From Mytilisepta virgata (Eukaryota > Mollusca > Bivalvia > Mytilida > Mytilidae): a stretch of DNA of 64,000 bases. Made by a program: the position numbers and the translations under genes. Of the stretch, positions 1 through 11,560 are shown piece after piece. Numbering within the stretch: position 1 is the stretch's first letter; each line of letters starts with the position of its first letter. The stretch lies in assembly GCA_028015205.1 (NCBI GenBank), contig CM051514.1, positions 20,662,150 to 20,726,149 of the forward strand, read 5' to 3'. The notes under the pieces were generated by a model. That model was given only the letters and a program-made list of their open reading frames with translations. It ran no database searches and had not been told where the DNA came from.

Positions 1-314
1 GGATATGTGTCAATGAGATGACTTTTATTAGTTAAGTAAAGACATGACGATGGATGCCTCGCTGGTATTCTGTAGAATTGGGAAGGTGGTCTGAAGCAGA
101 CCGGCCCAACAGCAACTAACGAAGCATAGAATTTCATGGGTATTTATACCAAAAAGAACAAAAGAAAGTGTCCTTGACTGACAATTACCAATTAAATACG
201 AGTAAAAGCTAGAGAAACCCAAGAGTTGTTTATCATGTGTTTATTCTAAAAATAAGCACATTGGTCGAAATTGACAACTGAATTACGGGTAATTAAAATG
301 GCTAAATGAGGGTA

Positions 315-322
315 ACTTCCGG
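315..322 (+). promoter_or_regulatory. ETS-like motif upstream of gene 1
   Basis: The octamer ACTTCCGG lies 43 bases upstream of the first candidate ATG (365) of the spliced gene that follows. ETS/GABP-type sites of this form are common just upstream of animal transcription starts. No TATA box is evident. This is a single short motif, so the call is weak. Confidence 0.25.
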
Positions 323-1364
323 TTTACACGGAACACATGGGGAGCAAAACTTAATCAAATTAAGATGATTAACAGCAATTCTGACTTCGGAAAATATAAT
401 GAAACTCTTAACAAGGTAAGGTTGAATATGCATGTGAAATTTCTATTAATAACAAGGGCTAGAAACATATTTAATAAAAACAACATTATCCATATCCATT
501 ACACATTAATTTTCTTAAAAATGGATAATTTATTGGTAAAAGTTTTAGAAACAGGTAGAATAAGAGAGCATTTCTACCCTGTTTCAAGCCATGTGCAGAT
601 ATCTTTTTATTTCAAGGCAATGTATACTGTATCTCTAACAACTCTTCAATATAAATTAATTTGGTTAAAAAAATGAAATTTTAAGCGGATAATGTAAAAT
701 TACACAAACCTTTATTATTTGTTAAAGTTATAAATAAAACTCTTTGGACACATTATCTAAGCTAAAAAAAGGATTTTTTACATGGTCGATGCAATAGTAC
801 ACTTGCAAGCATAACATTTTTTACTTTAACTTTTGCAATTGTTTAATCTATTAACTGTTTACTTAGGTTTGGCTTGAGTGTAATGGTACAGAGAAAAAAT
901 ATTTTGAAATCTGTACCAAACACATGTCCCTCCTTCATGCCCATGAACGAGGAACAAATTGATGTCGATCGTCTTAAAGCAGATGTGTACAAAGTTAGTA
1001 AACAGTATGGTTGTGACAAAGATGGCTGGTGGACATCATTTTTCACAGACATTGGTAAGCATTATTTTTTCATTTGCTCAATACTGAAGATATCAACAAT
1101 GTGATGGTCAGAATATATAGTTGAAAATTTACTAGCATAGCCGAATCACTTTTATATTCAATTCTGTTGGGAAAAATCATATATCTGTCTATTTCCGCAC
1201 ATAAATATTGGTCTCACTCCTCATTGTTAAATTGATACAGACTGTCAAATAACACCTGACTACAACTTCAGTTCCTAATATTTTTGAGTTTCACATCCTG
1301 TCAGCAATCTAAAAAATATTACGATCAAAGGGAAAATGATCAATTTGTGGACAATATAAAAATA

Positions 1365-1680
1365 TGAAGATATGATATGATAGCCAATGAGACAGCTATC
1401 TACCAGAGACTAGATGGTGTAGATTTAAGCAACTATAGGTCACAGTTTAGCCTTTAACAATAAGCAAAACCCATGTACCAATTGTTGTATAGTAAGCTTT
1501 AAAAGGCCCCCAAAAGACAACATATATAAAACAAGAAAAAAATAACAGTCTGATTTATATTACAAAAAATAAAACGAAAAATAAATATGATTTAAACAGC
1601 AACCAATTACACCCACTGAATTAGAGGCTCCTAACTTGAGACATGCATATAGAGAATGCAGTGGTGTTACTGCGTAAACA
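1365..1680. repeat. Dispersed repeat, probable 3' end of a bivalve retroelement
   Basis: The block runs from 'gatatgatagccaatgaga' through 'aggccccc' to 'gaggctcctaacttgagaca'. I recognise it as a high-copy sequence in mussel genomes and transcripts. It lies inside intron 2 of gene 1 and no open frame is kept. Class assignment is uncertain and rests on familiarity rather than alignment. Confidence 0.45.
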
Positions 1681-2455
1681 TTATTGAAAGGACTTATAGT
1701 TGAAATATACTATACTATACTAAAACTGATATATTAATTATGCATGTAAATAATGAATGAAGTGGTGTGATATTTTAAGGACAACACATTAGTTAATGGT
1801 AGCTAGCTCTAAATCAATAATATGAATCACCCTGAGTCTTAATAAACCATGAATGAATTCATGTTGACTTATCTTGCCCCTATTTGTCTTGTTGTTGAAG
1901 ACCCTACTAGAGTAGTATAAAAATTTTCCGCAACAAATTTCATTTATATTATTGTGAAGTATGTTCCGGAATAAATTTCATAAGTATTGTCATGAAATTT
2001 GTTCCAGAATAAATTTGCAACACATTTCACATAACAAAAGTTCCACTGGAACAAATTTTTTGTTACACATTCATCCTGGGACAGTTGTGGAACAGCACAG
2101 CATAAGAAATAATTATAAAAATCACTTATAACCTAACTTAATTTATAAGTTTATGCAGTCAACTTAATAAATAATACTCAATGTAGAAATTATTGAAATC
2201 TATTAGTCATGAAATTGCTCTGGTAGCTCTAACCAGTACATGTACAATGTATTTTTATTTTATTGACAGCCATTTCTAATCAGGAAATATACCCTCAATC
2301 AACATGGCCTTTACATGAAATTGTAAGGGCAAAAGAAAACCGGAGGTAAGTTCATAGTCTAATTATGCTTACAAGTATCCTTTAAAGTTAAAAAAATATG
2401 TTTAAAAAGATGTATTTCAAATTTAAAGATATGACAGTCTACTGATGCCTTCTAA

Positions 2456-3590
2456 ACTTGTGTCCGGTGTCCCTGACCTTCGACCAAGATGGCGGCCAAG
2501 ATAAAAATCGAAAAAAGGGGTTTCAAAATTTAAAAAATCTTCTCCTCTTAAGCTACTATGCCAATCTTTTCCGAAATGATCCTTGGGTAGTCCCCTTCCA
2601 AAATTGTGTCCGACGGTCCCGACATCTGACCAAGTTGGCTGCCACAGTGGAACTTAGTTTAACACAGAACCCTATGGGAAATTCATTTAAAAATCATCTT
2701 TTCTGAAACTACTGCGCCAATTGCAACCAAACTTAACAGAAATGGTCTTTAAATGGTCCTCTTTCAGAAGTGTGTCCAATGAACCAGACAATCAACCAAG
2801 ATGGCCACCACAGCCGAACTTAGTTTAACATAGGGCCCTATAGGAAATTTATTTAAAAATCATCTTGTCTGAAACTACAAACAAACTTAACAGCAATGGT
2901 CCTTAGATGGTCCTCTTTCAGAATTGTGCCCAATGAACCAGACAATCAACCAAGATGGCCGACACAGCCGAACTTAGTTTAACATAGGACCATATGGGAA
3001 ATTCATTTAGAACTCTTATTGTCTGAAACTAGTGAGCCAATTGCAACCAAACCAATGGTCCTTGCATAGATGGTCCTCTCTCAAAATTGTGTCCGATGAA
3101 CCGGATGATCAACCAAGATGGCCGCAAACAGACGAACATAGTTAAACATTGGACCCTATGAGAAAATTCATTAAAAAATCTTCTTGTCTGAAACTACTGA
3201 GGCAATTGGAAAAGGACTTGACAGCTATGGTCCGTAGATGGTCCTCTGTCAGAAATATGCCCAGTGACATAGAATGTCAAGCAAGATGGTCGCCAAAGCC
3301 AAACTAAGTTTTACATTGGACACTATGGGAAAATTCATTAAAAAATCTTGTTGTCTGAAACCACTTGGCCGGAATTTGATCCAAACTTGACAGAAAAGGT
3401 TCATATGTGGTCCTCTTTCAGAATTGTGTCCGTTGACCCAGAATGTCAACAAAGATTTCTGCCAAAGCTGAACAAAGTTTATCATAGGCCACCACATCCG
3501 AACATTTAACCCTGTGGGTAATGGTCGCTATATGTAATAGGCAATATACTATCAGGTGAGTGATACAGGCTCCTGGGAGCCCCTGGTTTT
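2456..3590 (-). mobile_element. Family A tandem-core element, copy A1
   Basis: Inverted copy in intron 3 of gene 1. Its 5' terminus is at the high-coordinate end: 'caggtgagtgatacaggctc' followed by the palindrome GGCTCCTGGGAGCC. The core holds about seven monomers, each with 'caagatgg(c/t)cg' plus 'cttagatggtcctctttcag'; these motifs recur near 2486, 2631, 2799, 2953, 3116, 3284 and 3452 (spacing about 145-168 bp). The 3' hairpin end is missing, so the copy is truncated at its low-coordinate side. Confidence 0.75.
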
Positions 3591-3833
3591 TAAAGTGTTC
3601 TGATTATAATGTCGTTGTGATAAGGAATCTGATCATAGGAATTCAAACATAAATATTAAAATTGTGATGAATTATCTGATTTCAGAACTGAAGAGACTAT
3701 GATAATTGAGCCAGCAAGCAACGAAAGTAATTTCCATATTGATGGTTTATCTGATGAAGATACAGTACCTCTTGTAAGTTCATTTATAAGATAACCTCAG
3801 CCAATTAATTGGAAATACAATTTCAAGTTACTT

Positions 3834-5384
3834 ATGGATTCGGTTGAGGACTATGCCAGAAAATGGACTTCAAAAGAACAGGAGCCTGCTGACACACTTT
3901 CAGAGTGGGTGAAGGCTATTAGGTCAATGATACAAATCAGAATTAAAAGCCTCCAAGGGTCTATGAGCACTAAAGCTATATCCATCTTTAAAGACCCTAA
4001 GGTTGTTGAAAACTTGACTCGCCTCCATGACAAATATGTAGTTGTCCCAGCTGACAAGGCCCCCAATAACATCGTTTTTGTTTGTAAGAACTATTATTTT
4101 GAGTGTCTTAGAAACGAATTGGGAATAGATAACACTGCGGGTAACCCAACTTATACACCGACCACACTCACTAAGCAGGAAGTCCTTGATAACCACAAGA
4201 CCGTTCTTCATTCCTTTGGCATTTCTACAAAGGATGAAGAAATGGACCTTCCTGCTCTTTATTGGATTCCTAAACTACATAAGAATCCGTTTAAACAAAG
4301 GTACATTGCTGGGTCAGCTAATTGCTCTACAAAACCTCTTTCAAAGATTTTAACATCCATATTGACATGTGTTAAAGAGGGCCTTCAGAATTACTGTGAA
4401 ACATCATATTCCACCAGTGGCGTCAATCAGATGTGGATTCTTAAAAACTCCAAAAATTTACTTCAATATCTAAAATCAAAATCTTTGGCTACATGCAACA
4501 GCATAAAAACTTTCGACTTCTCTACACTCTACACTACCATACCACATTCTCAATTAAAAGATCGCTTAAAGCAACTAGTTCATCAATGCTTTTTCAAGAA
4601 AAATGGGACACGCAGGTATAAATTCCTTGTTCTAGGTAGAGAAAAGTCTTATTTCGTGAAGAACCACTCTGATTCTGACAAAAAGTATTCTGAAGATGAA
4701 ATTACAAACATGTTAGATTTTCTCATAGACAACATATTCGTTGAATTTGGCGGTCTAATTTTTCAACAAACAATCGGCATTCCAATGGGAACCAACTGTG
4801 CTCCTCTCCTCGCCGATCTGTTTCTGTACTCATATGAAGCGGACTTCATTCAAGGGTTACTACGTGAAAACAAAAAGAAACTAGCCCAATCCTTTAATTT
4901 CACTTTTCGTTATATAGATGATGTGTTGTCGTTAAATAACGACAAATTCCAAGACTTTCTACATCTTATCTACCCCAGTGAGCTTGAAATTAAGGATACT
5001 ACAGATACACCAAAGTCCGCTTCATATTTGGATTTATTTCTTGAAATAGACTATGAGGGACGTTTGAAGACAAAACTTTATGACAAACGTGATGACTTCG
5101 ACTTTCCTATTGTTAATTTTCCCTTCTTAAGTAGCAATATACCAGCATCGCCTGCATATGGCGTCTACGTTTCTCAGCTTATCCGATTTTCAAGAGCATG
5201 CGTGAGTTACCCTGACTTTCGACAAAGAGGATTACTGCTGTCACAAAAGCTTCTTAACCAGGGTTTTATCAGGGATAAGTTGATGTCATCACTTAAGACA
5301 TTTTACGGTCGTCATCATGAATTGATTGACAATTACAGTGTTCCAATATCTAAGATGATGTTGGACCTGTTCCCACTGTCGTAA
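3834..5384 (+). CDS. Penelope-like reverse transcriptase, intact 516-codon ORF
   Basis: RT signatures in order: VPADKAPNNIV (about residues 71-81), YWIPKLHK (143-150), FDFSTLYTTIP with the motif A aspartate (227-237), GIPMGTNCAPLLADL (315-329), FRYIDDVLSL with the catalytic YIDD (360-363), then SASYLDLFLEID and KLYDKRDD. Order and spacing fit the Penelope-like RT lineage, which makes cDNA from element RNA at a nicked target. No GIY-YIG endonuclease follows: the ORF stops at LDLFPLS and the next frame is a hydrophobic low-information stretch. It may therefore be endonuclease-lacking or 3' truncated. The start ATG at 3834 is the first in frame. It lies in the last intron of gene 1, same strand. 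A decayed relative of its 3' third is at 11983-12395. PLE is preferred over other RT classes but not proven. Confidence 0.8.
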   Translation: MDSVEDYARKWTSKEQEPADTLSEWVKAIRSMIQIRIKSLQGSMSTKAISIFKDPKVVENLTRLHDKYVVVPADKAPNNIVFVCKNYYFECLRNELGIDNTAGNPTYTPTTLTKQEVLDNHKTVLHSFGISTKDEEMDLPALYWIPKLHKNPFKQRYIAGSANCSTKPLSKILTSILTCVKEGLQNYCETSYSTSGVNQMWILKNSKNLLQYLKSKSLATCNSIKTFDFSTLYTTIPHSQLKDRLKQLVHQCFFKKNGTRRYKFLVLGREKSYFVKNHSDSDKKYSEDEITNMLDFLIDNIFVEFGGLIFQQTIGIPMGTNCAPLLADLFLYSYEADFIQGLLRENKKKLAQSFNFTFRYIDDVLSLNNDKFQDFLHLIYPSELEIKDTTDTPKSASYLDLFLEIDYEGRLKTKLYDKRDDFDFPIVNFPFLSSNIPASPAYGVYVSQLIRFSRACVSYPDFRQRGLLLSQKLLNQGFIRDKLMSSLKTFYGRHHELIDNYSVPISKMMLDLFPLS

Positions 5385-5670
5385 CCTTTCATGTGCTTCC
5401 TACGATTTGTGACTTCCACCGGATTGACTTTGTTGAACTTCACGACGGGTGCCGTATACGCAGCAGGAACTGCTTACCCTTCCGGAGCACCTGGGTTCAC
5501 TCCTGGTTTTTATAGGAGTTCGTGTTGTTCATTGTTTTTAGTTTTCTGTGTTTATTTGTTGTGCTTGTGGTTGTTCGTTTGTCTTCCCGGGTTTGTCTGT
5601 CCAATGGATTACGTTTTTTTGAATGCTCCTTAGGTATATTTGTCCTTTTTTTTTTTTTTTTTTTTATAAT
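5385..5670 (+). mobile_element. 3' tail of the Penelope-like element
   Basis: Directly follows the RT stop. It contains 'cttacccttccggagcacct', then a G/T-rich stretch ('tgtttatttgttgtgcttgt') and 'cccgggtttgtctgtccaat', ending in an oligo-T run (about 5647-5665). Pieces of this tail recur without the RT at 12781-12845, 24003-24060, 25286-25375 and 27890-27947, which marks it as the mobile 3' end. Confidence 0.65.
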
Positions 5671-6810
5671 ATTATTCAATGGTTGAAATTGCAAGTGCTT
5701 AATTATAATGTCAAATTGCTTTTTACACCAAGTGGTAGTGAGGTGTAAAATATTAACAAATATAAGGCCTACGCCATGTTAAAATAACCATAGAGCATGG
5801 CACCAATGAATTATTTCGATTCTAATAGGACAATATGCATCTTTTCTTTAATGGAAGTGAACCATATACAGGCAGCCATATCGATTTTAAGAAGGGAAAA
5901 ACTTTTACTGAAAAATTTAAAATGTCTTTATACAAACAAAATAAAATCAGACTTACATTTTTGTGAGATTTTAAAGCAAATACCTGCGTTCCAGTTCCTG
6001 CACAATGTACGATTTTCCATTTTTGACTGTCGATCTGGCGTCATTTGAATGTAGGATGTTATACATTGGATTGTGACGTCACACTTCCGACGGTCATACC
6101 ATTTCGCGTGACAGTTATTGTTGTTGTATTTCGAGCTTTGCTAAATGTTTGCAAAGTGATATATGTAAGATCGATTCAGTGATATGGGAGAATATGACTT
6201 TGAAACTTTATTTTATCGACAAAATACAACAGTTCAGTGATTTCATGTGTGGCTCACATCAACAACGCATTGTACGCATGTGTCAATAATAATTGTTCTA
6301 TATTAAGAACACGGTTGTGTTTCTATAGCGAAAGTTGCACATCATATTAGAATTACTAATAATTTTATAAGAATTTTATTTAATGTTAAATTTATTTTGT
6401 TAATTTTGTGAGAATTTTATTAACTGTAGACATTAATTTGTTATATATTTTCAGATAATACTTGGAAAGAAAGAAAAGGAAAAGGAAAATAACAAACAAA
6501 AGGAGAGGGAAGTTCCAGCTGTGGGAAATTTTGTCTTAACAAATGTTGCAAAATATGCAGGGGAGTGACCACAGCTGGGAAAAGTTTTAAGAATTGAAGC
6601 AGGTACTGCACATTTACATTGGTACAAGGGGTCAAAATCTGGACCCTGGGCCCCTTGTACAAGGCAGTACCAAGGACAAGAGGAAAAAGAGAAGCTTGGT
6701 GTGAGGCTGTACAGATACAGGGCATTTGGTGTCATGGATTTAATTTAACTCATGCCCAAAAACTACCCTTAAAAATTAAAGAAAAAGTTGAGTCATATAC
6801 AGACTTTTAA

Positions 6811-8690
6811 AGAAATTGGGGTAATACGGAAGTCCTTCTATCATGATGATTTTAGATTACAAATGACAGCAAATTATCCGTCAAAATATTTAATGAAATA
6901 AGCAATTTTTTTGTCAGAGAATGTACTCTATTTATGACACTTGTCAAGGGGAATGAAGGGCTTTGCCACTTACAGCATGATACAACCGCAACAATTTTTT
7001 TTGCACCTTTAACCCCCTGTATCTCAAGTAAAAGATAGCAAACTTTGTTTGCGGGGGGTATAATAAAAACTGCCATGTGCTAGCTGCCTTCCAAACTTTT
7101 GTAATGTTCTTATACATGTTGTATGAACAATTGTGTTCTAAATTTGTCCAGAGCAATTGGGGAATAACAGTATTATATATTAAGGTACAAGTATTTGTTA
7201 TCCATGTGTTTAATTATTGATACAAGATTTTGTTGTATAACTCTAATTGAATTCATCTTTTGTTTTTAACTGAAAGAGGGTATCTCATGTACCATATTAC
7301 GCAACAGGTGACAAAAAATGATAAAAAACCACCTTTATTTAAATTGTCATATCTTATTTATGGTTGTTAGTATATTTCAAGCTTATATTGTGACATGTAG
7401 ATAATGTTGTTGTTATAAAGTATTTTTAACATTAAATGCTTTTTCAAATAACAAAAGCAGGGAAAATAATTACTCCTTCAAAACAACTTTTATTTGTATC
7501 TGAAGGTAAAGCAGGTTAGAGCAAAAAAAATATTAAAGAATGCTGTTCTTCATTTTAATTATTTTTGTGGTAACCTCTCCAGTAACAGGGACATGAACTT
7601 TGTCATATTAGAATACTATAGTAAACATCCTAAAGTCCTCCTACACCATAGCAAATCAGGGACTTTCCCATTACTTTCTTTTGAGTCCACCAATTTTGTA
7701 TCTGCAAATTCTTTTAAATCACATATATGTTGTATTACCATTTATTCAAACTTTTTCACAATATTTTTATTTCTATAATGCCATAGTGCCTATTTCCTTT
7801 TTTGTATAAATAATTTTGGGATATTTTCCTGTGCAAATAATGCACTATGCAAGGGATTGGGGTAGCATTTTTAGACCTATTCTCCCAGTACGTCTAGTTT
7901 CTATCATTATGCAAGTTGTATATATAATGTTTTATCCAAAATATTAATATATTTTCTAAATAAATTTTATAGCATTTTTTCTCAGTGCCATCTTATTAAA
8001 ACTTGAATGGAAAGTTATTGTTTTTGATGAAAATGTAAGAAGAAAATTGCCTTTACTTAAATTGACTGACATGGCACTTAATTCAAATCAGATTATATCT
8101 AAAATATAAAAGTATTTGAAAATCTATACATTAAAACTCTCACCTGTGACTATCCTTAATTTAAAAGTCTGTTTTCAGAAAGTGATACATGTATCTTGTG
8201 TTACAAACTGTAACTGTAACTAATTTCCATCTAATATCCATCTTGTTAAACAGAACATTATTATATTAAATAGTGTAATAAATGTGGATTTGATTTTACC
8301 AAATTTGGCAATCAATTTCCAAATTACCTTAAGTGAATTTCATTCTTTTATTGGAGCCAATAATTTGTTTTCAAGTTGTAGAGCACTATGAAAACCCCCA
8401 GTTTTCATAGTGCTTGAAGTGACTAGTTAGTGACCCATATGCTGAAAGCACAATACACACTCACCATGTTGTTATGTTAAAAACTAGCTAGCATAGGATG
8501 ATTGAGGGTCAGAAGGTGCATACACTACAACTATACATGCATATATAAGCGTTAAAGCAGAAAGCAAGCAAAGTATTGATATTAGTAAAAATTAACATGT
8601 TAATTAAGAGAAGAGGTGGTGCTACAAAAATAAAAAGTGTTCTTTAAATCATTACACACAGAACATACATTACAACTATGCACTTTTTTA
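6811..8690. other. AT-rich intergenic sequence, no gene seen
   Basis: No exon-like frame, RT motif or recognisable repeat terminus. A perfect hairpin occurs at 8382-8414 (separate entry). Confidence 0.6.
8382..8414. repeat. Perfect 14-bp hairpin
   Basis: AGCACTATGAAAAC, five-base loop CCCCA, then the exact complement GTTTTCATAGTGCT. It may be a processed-RNA stem or the remnant of a fold-back element; no conserved flank tells which. Confidence 0.6.
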
Positions 8691-8775
8691 AAAAGCCCCG
8701 TGTACAGCATACTTTAACCCTCAGCACAGAACAACCTGAATAATCGGTCCAAGTACAAGGCACAGCCTCATATTA

Positions 8776-9168
8776 TTAACCCTATACACAGCATGGCTTC
8801 AATGAACTAACCCTGTGCACGGCACGTACTAAGTTGACTAACCCTGTGCATGGCACGGACTGAGTCAACTAACCCTGTGCACAGCACAGCTTCAGTCAAC
8901 TTACCCTGTGCACGGCACGGCCTAAGTCAACTAACCCTGTGCATGCACGGACTAAGTCAACTGACCTCATGCATAGCACAGCCTCAATGAACTAACCCCG
9001 TGCATGGCACGGACTAAGGCAACTAACTCTGTGCGTGGCACGGACTAAGTCAACTAACCCGTGCACAGCACAGCCTCAATGAACTAACCCCGTGCATGGC
9101 ACGAATTAAGGCAACTAACCCTGTGCATGGCACGGCCTGAGTCAACTTACCCCGTGCATGACTCTAAG
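8776..9168. repeat. Minisatellite, unit about 31-33 bp
   Basis: About twelve imperfect copies of 'ctaaccctgtgcatggcacg' plus 'gactaagtcaa'. Variants alternate between 'catggcacggactaagtcaa' and 'cacagcacagcctcaatgaa', giving mixed subtypes rather than a homogenised array. Confidence 0.85.
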
Positions 9169-9626
9169 TAACAAACCATAGCAAAAATTGTTGTGTGCAT
9201 ATCTGTATGGTGTTATAGACAAGCTTCATTCTTCATAACATACAAATGGTAAGTCGGATACCAACAACAAAACACAGTGATTATGCTCAGTATCGATATG
9301 ATGTTGACATGAGTGTTTGTTCTTTCACTTTTTAATGCATATGAGACATGAAAAGTGTCCATAACATAAATTTTCTCAAATTCTAGAATTCCCCTTAAGT
9401 TAGACATGTCAAATATACTCTCATATAATTCTAGTCAGTTTAATCAATTGGACAGAAGTAACTTCAAAGAGATTCAATGTCAAAAATACAGTTTCAAAAT
9501 GATGATCCCAATTGTTAAAATCTATAAAAAAAAAGTCATAAAATACAATCACAGATAGAAATATGTCATACCCTAATACTTACATGATGTTGAAAAAGTT
9601 TTAATGCCTACATTAAAACATTATGG

Positions 9627-11560
9627 GCCGTATTCATAAAGAAGGTTTAAAGTAAACCTCGTTTAAGCTTAAACCTGGTTTAGTTAAACTAAGAAACGAA
9701 GTTTAAGGTAAGGTTTGCGCTCTCTCTGGATTTTTATAATTATAATATTGTAGTAACGTGACATATTTATTTGTTCATTGGGGGAACCTCTCGTATTTTG
9801 CGGCATTTTTAAGAAAATTGCCCGTCCAGTTTTTTTGTAAAAACAGCTCAAAATTTGGATTTTTGGTAGTTTTGTCATAATGTATTTATTTTACTATTTT
9901 CAAGAAATAATTTATGTAAGAATCAAAACTATTAAATTTGTTAATGAAAATTGTAAAAATGATTATGTTCTAGATATTACCTATAAAATTTGCTTGAAAA
10001 GTTGAGAAAAAAATCTCGAAAACACAACATTTTAACATTTCCTTGCCAAAACAGAGACGTTGCCATGGCAACAAAAAGATGAAAATGTCCTGTTTCCCGA
10101 TCCCACGATTTCAATAAAAATTGAGAACTGATAGATTTTAATATTTCCATTATAATAAAACAATAAAATTCATATGTCCCCGATCTCGTTTCCATGGAAA
10201 CGGATGCTATATGAACCCCTCTTAAACACACAAATAACGTATTTTTCTCGTTTTATAAGAAAATCAATCAATGAAAGCCGTTTTCAGCGCACAATTTTTG
10301 TCCCCCGCCGGAACGCAATGTGGGGACATAGAAATGCCGGGCGTCCGTCCATCTGTCCGTTCGTCCCCATTGTAAGCGCTCTCATGGCTATATTCATTTG
10401 CGGATTTTTTTATGAAATTCATATGGAAGACTTGTTTTGATAGTATCTAGATTAAGTTTAAATTCGAGTGCAGTAAATCAAAGTACTAAGCAAATATTGT
10501 GTTGGATCTGTTTAACTTGCATCGTGGCGCAATTGTTATTCAACTAGAAAACATGCCTCATGGATGGCATGTGTGTTTTTTGTTTGTTTTTTTTTGTTTT
10601 GTTATGTATGAAAAATACTGCATAGTTTTCCCTTTTTATATTCTAAATAGAAATAAGAAAAAACATCAAATTATCAATGTAATAGGCTCTGATCTGCATG
10701 AAAGAACCCTTCCCTCAGCTAACCATATCCCTACCAAATCATAGCTCTACAGTAAAAGAATGGCCCTAAAGTAGATGAAGACCAGAAAATCAATTGACAT
10801 TTTTATTGAACTTATGAAGTCAAAATGCACGTAGCTATTCAAAATCTCTTCTTGAACTGTTAAAGGTTAGATTTTCAATCCGTGGAAAGATCAGGATTTA
10901 TGACATCCTTGGGTTCGTTGTTTGGATCTTGTACCAAGTTGCGACTCTAATAATGATTTATTCACTGTCACATGACTGTATCCTCATAATTTCTGGCGAT
11001 GTTAAAGACGATCAGTTTCTGAAATATCTAATAATTCAAAGCATCGGCAACGATGAAGTCGTTCATAAACATGAGACTTTGTCGTTTGAAGAAATATTCT
11101 CCCAAATCAACGTTGATCAATACAATATTCAACACATAGATACACGCTTCGGCAGTTGCGTAGACTTTCAACTGTTTCTGGCAAAAAACTTTGCTTAAAT
11201 TTACATTGATATAGTTCCCCAATGCATTCCAAGCAATAGAGCAACGTTTTGATTCTTAATCGTTAAACATGCGATTCAATTCACTGCTACGATGTGTTGA
11301 CATTTTGTCAGACGATAATTGTACGCAACGGGCTTTTTCGACGTTGTTAAAAATTCGACGGATTAAACGCTCAAGTGATCAGAACTTTTCAATTCGAGTT
11401 ATCTCCCTGTGACCGCAAACCTTACCTTAAATTAAACTCTATTCATGAAAAAATTTAATCCTAGTTTAAGTAAACTTAGTTTAAAATATTAATAAACTTG
11501 GTTTATTTTTTTTAAACTAAGTTTAGATTTAAACTATGATTACGAAAATAAAACAACTGT
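9627..11560. mobile_element. Putative DNA transposon or large MITE with long imperfect inverted ends
   Basis: The left end starts 'gggccgtattcataaag', followed by repeated TTTAAACTAAG-like blocks and 'tttaaggtaaggtttgcg' (about 9702-9719). The right end carries the inverse, 'cgcaaaccttaccttaaatt' (about 11414-11433), then more TAGTTTAA/TTAAACTA blocks to about 11545. The terminal ~100-150 bp are thus inverted-repeat related. 'Gggccgtattcataaa' starts are common in Harbinger-type elements of marine invertebrates (recollection, not alignment). An 89-codon frame at 10929-11198 inside has no recognised domain. Confidence 0.5.
10299..10370 (+). repeat. Family C terminal fragment
   Basis: Contains 'tgtcccccgccggaacgcaa', 'tggggacata' and then 'cgtccgtccatctgtccgtt'. 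This is the same hairpin-plus-CCGTCCGT arrangement as the copy at 63627. It is nested in the 9627-11560 element. Confidence 0.55.

Larger units (their letters stand above)
365..6810 (+). pseudogene. Five-exon gene of unknown function, frame broken (gene 1)
   Basis: Exons inferred from splice sites and phase: 365-415 (ATG start, donor GTAAGG), 867-1054 (acceptor ttacttag, donor GTAAGC), 2270-2345 (donor GTAAG), 3686-3773 (donor GTAAGT) and 6455-6810 (acceptor ttttcag). Phases agree across introns 2, 3 and 4. Exon 2 reads in one frame at its start (WLECNGTEKKYFEICTKHM) and another at its end (DGWWTSFFTDI), implying a one-base frame break near 950. In exon 5 the frame reading VPAVGNFVLTNVAKYAGE meets TGA at 6566 where a Trp codon would fit, then continues as PQLGKVLRIEAGTAHLHWYKG and shifts once more near 6660 before IWCHGFNLTHAQKLP and a TAA at 6808. 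The exon 5 product looks like a small beta-barrel of Tudor/chromo-barrel type (inference only). Family not recognised. It may be a recent pseudogene, or a live gene with assembly indels. Confidence 0.55.

Noticed and set aside
3851..4211. Minus-strand frames of 73 and 95 codons opposite the Penelope-like RT
   Set aside because: Shadows of the RT ORF on the other strand.
6441..6735. Two minus-strand 94-codon frames
   Set aside because: Antisense to the last exon of gene 1, which has a proper acceptor and better coding character.
10929..11198. 89-codon frame as a transposase remnant
   Set aside because: No DDE/D-type or helix-turn-helix motif could be recognised, so no function is assigned.
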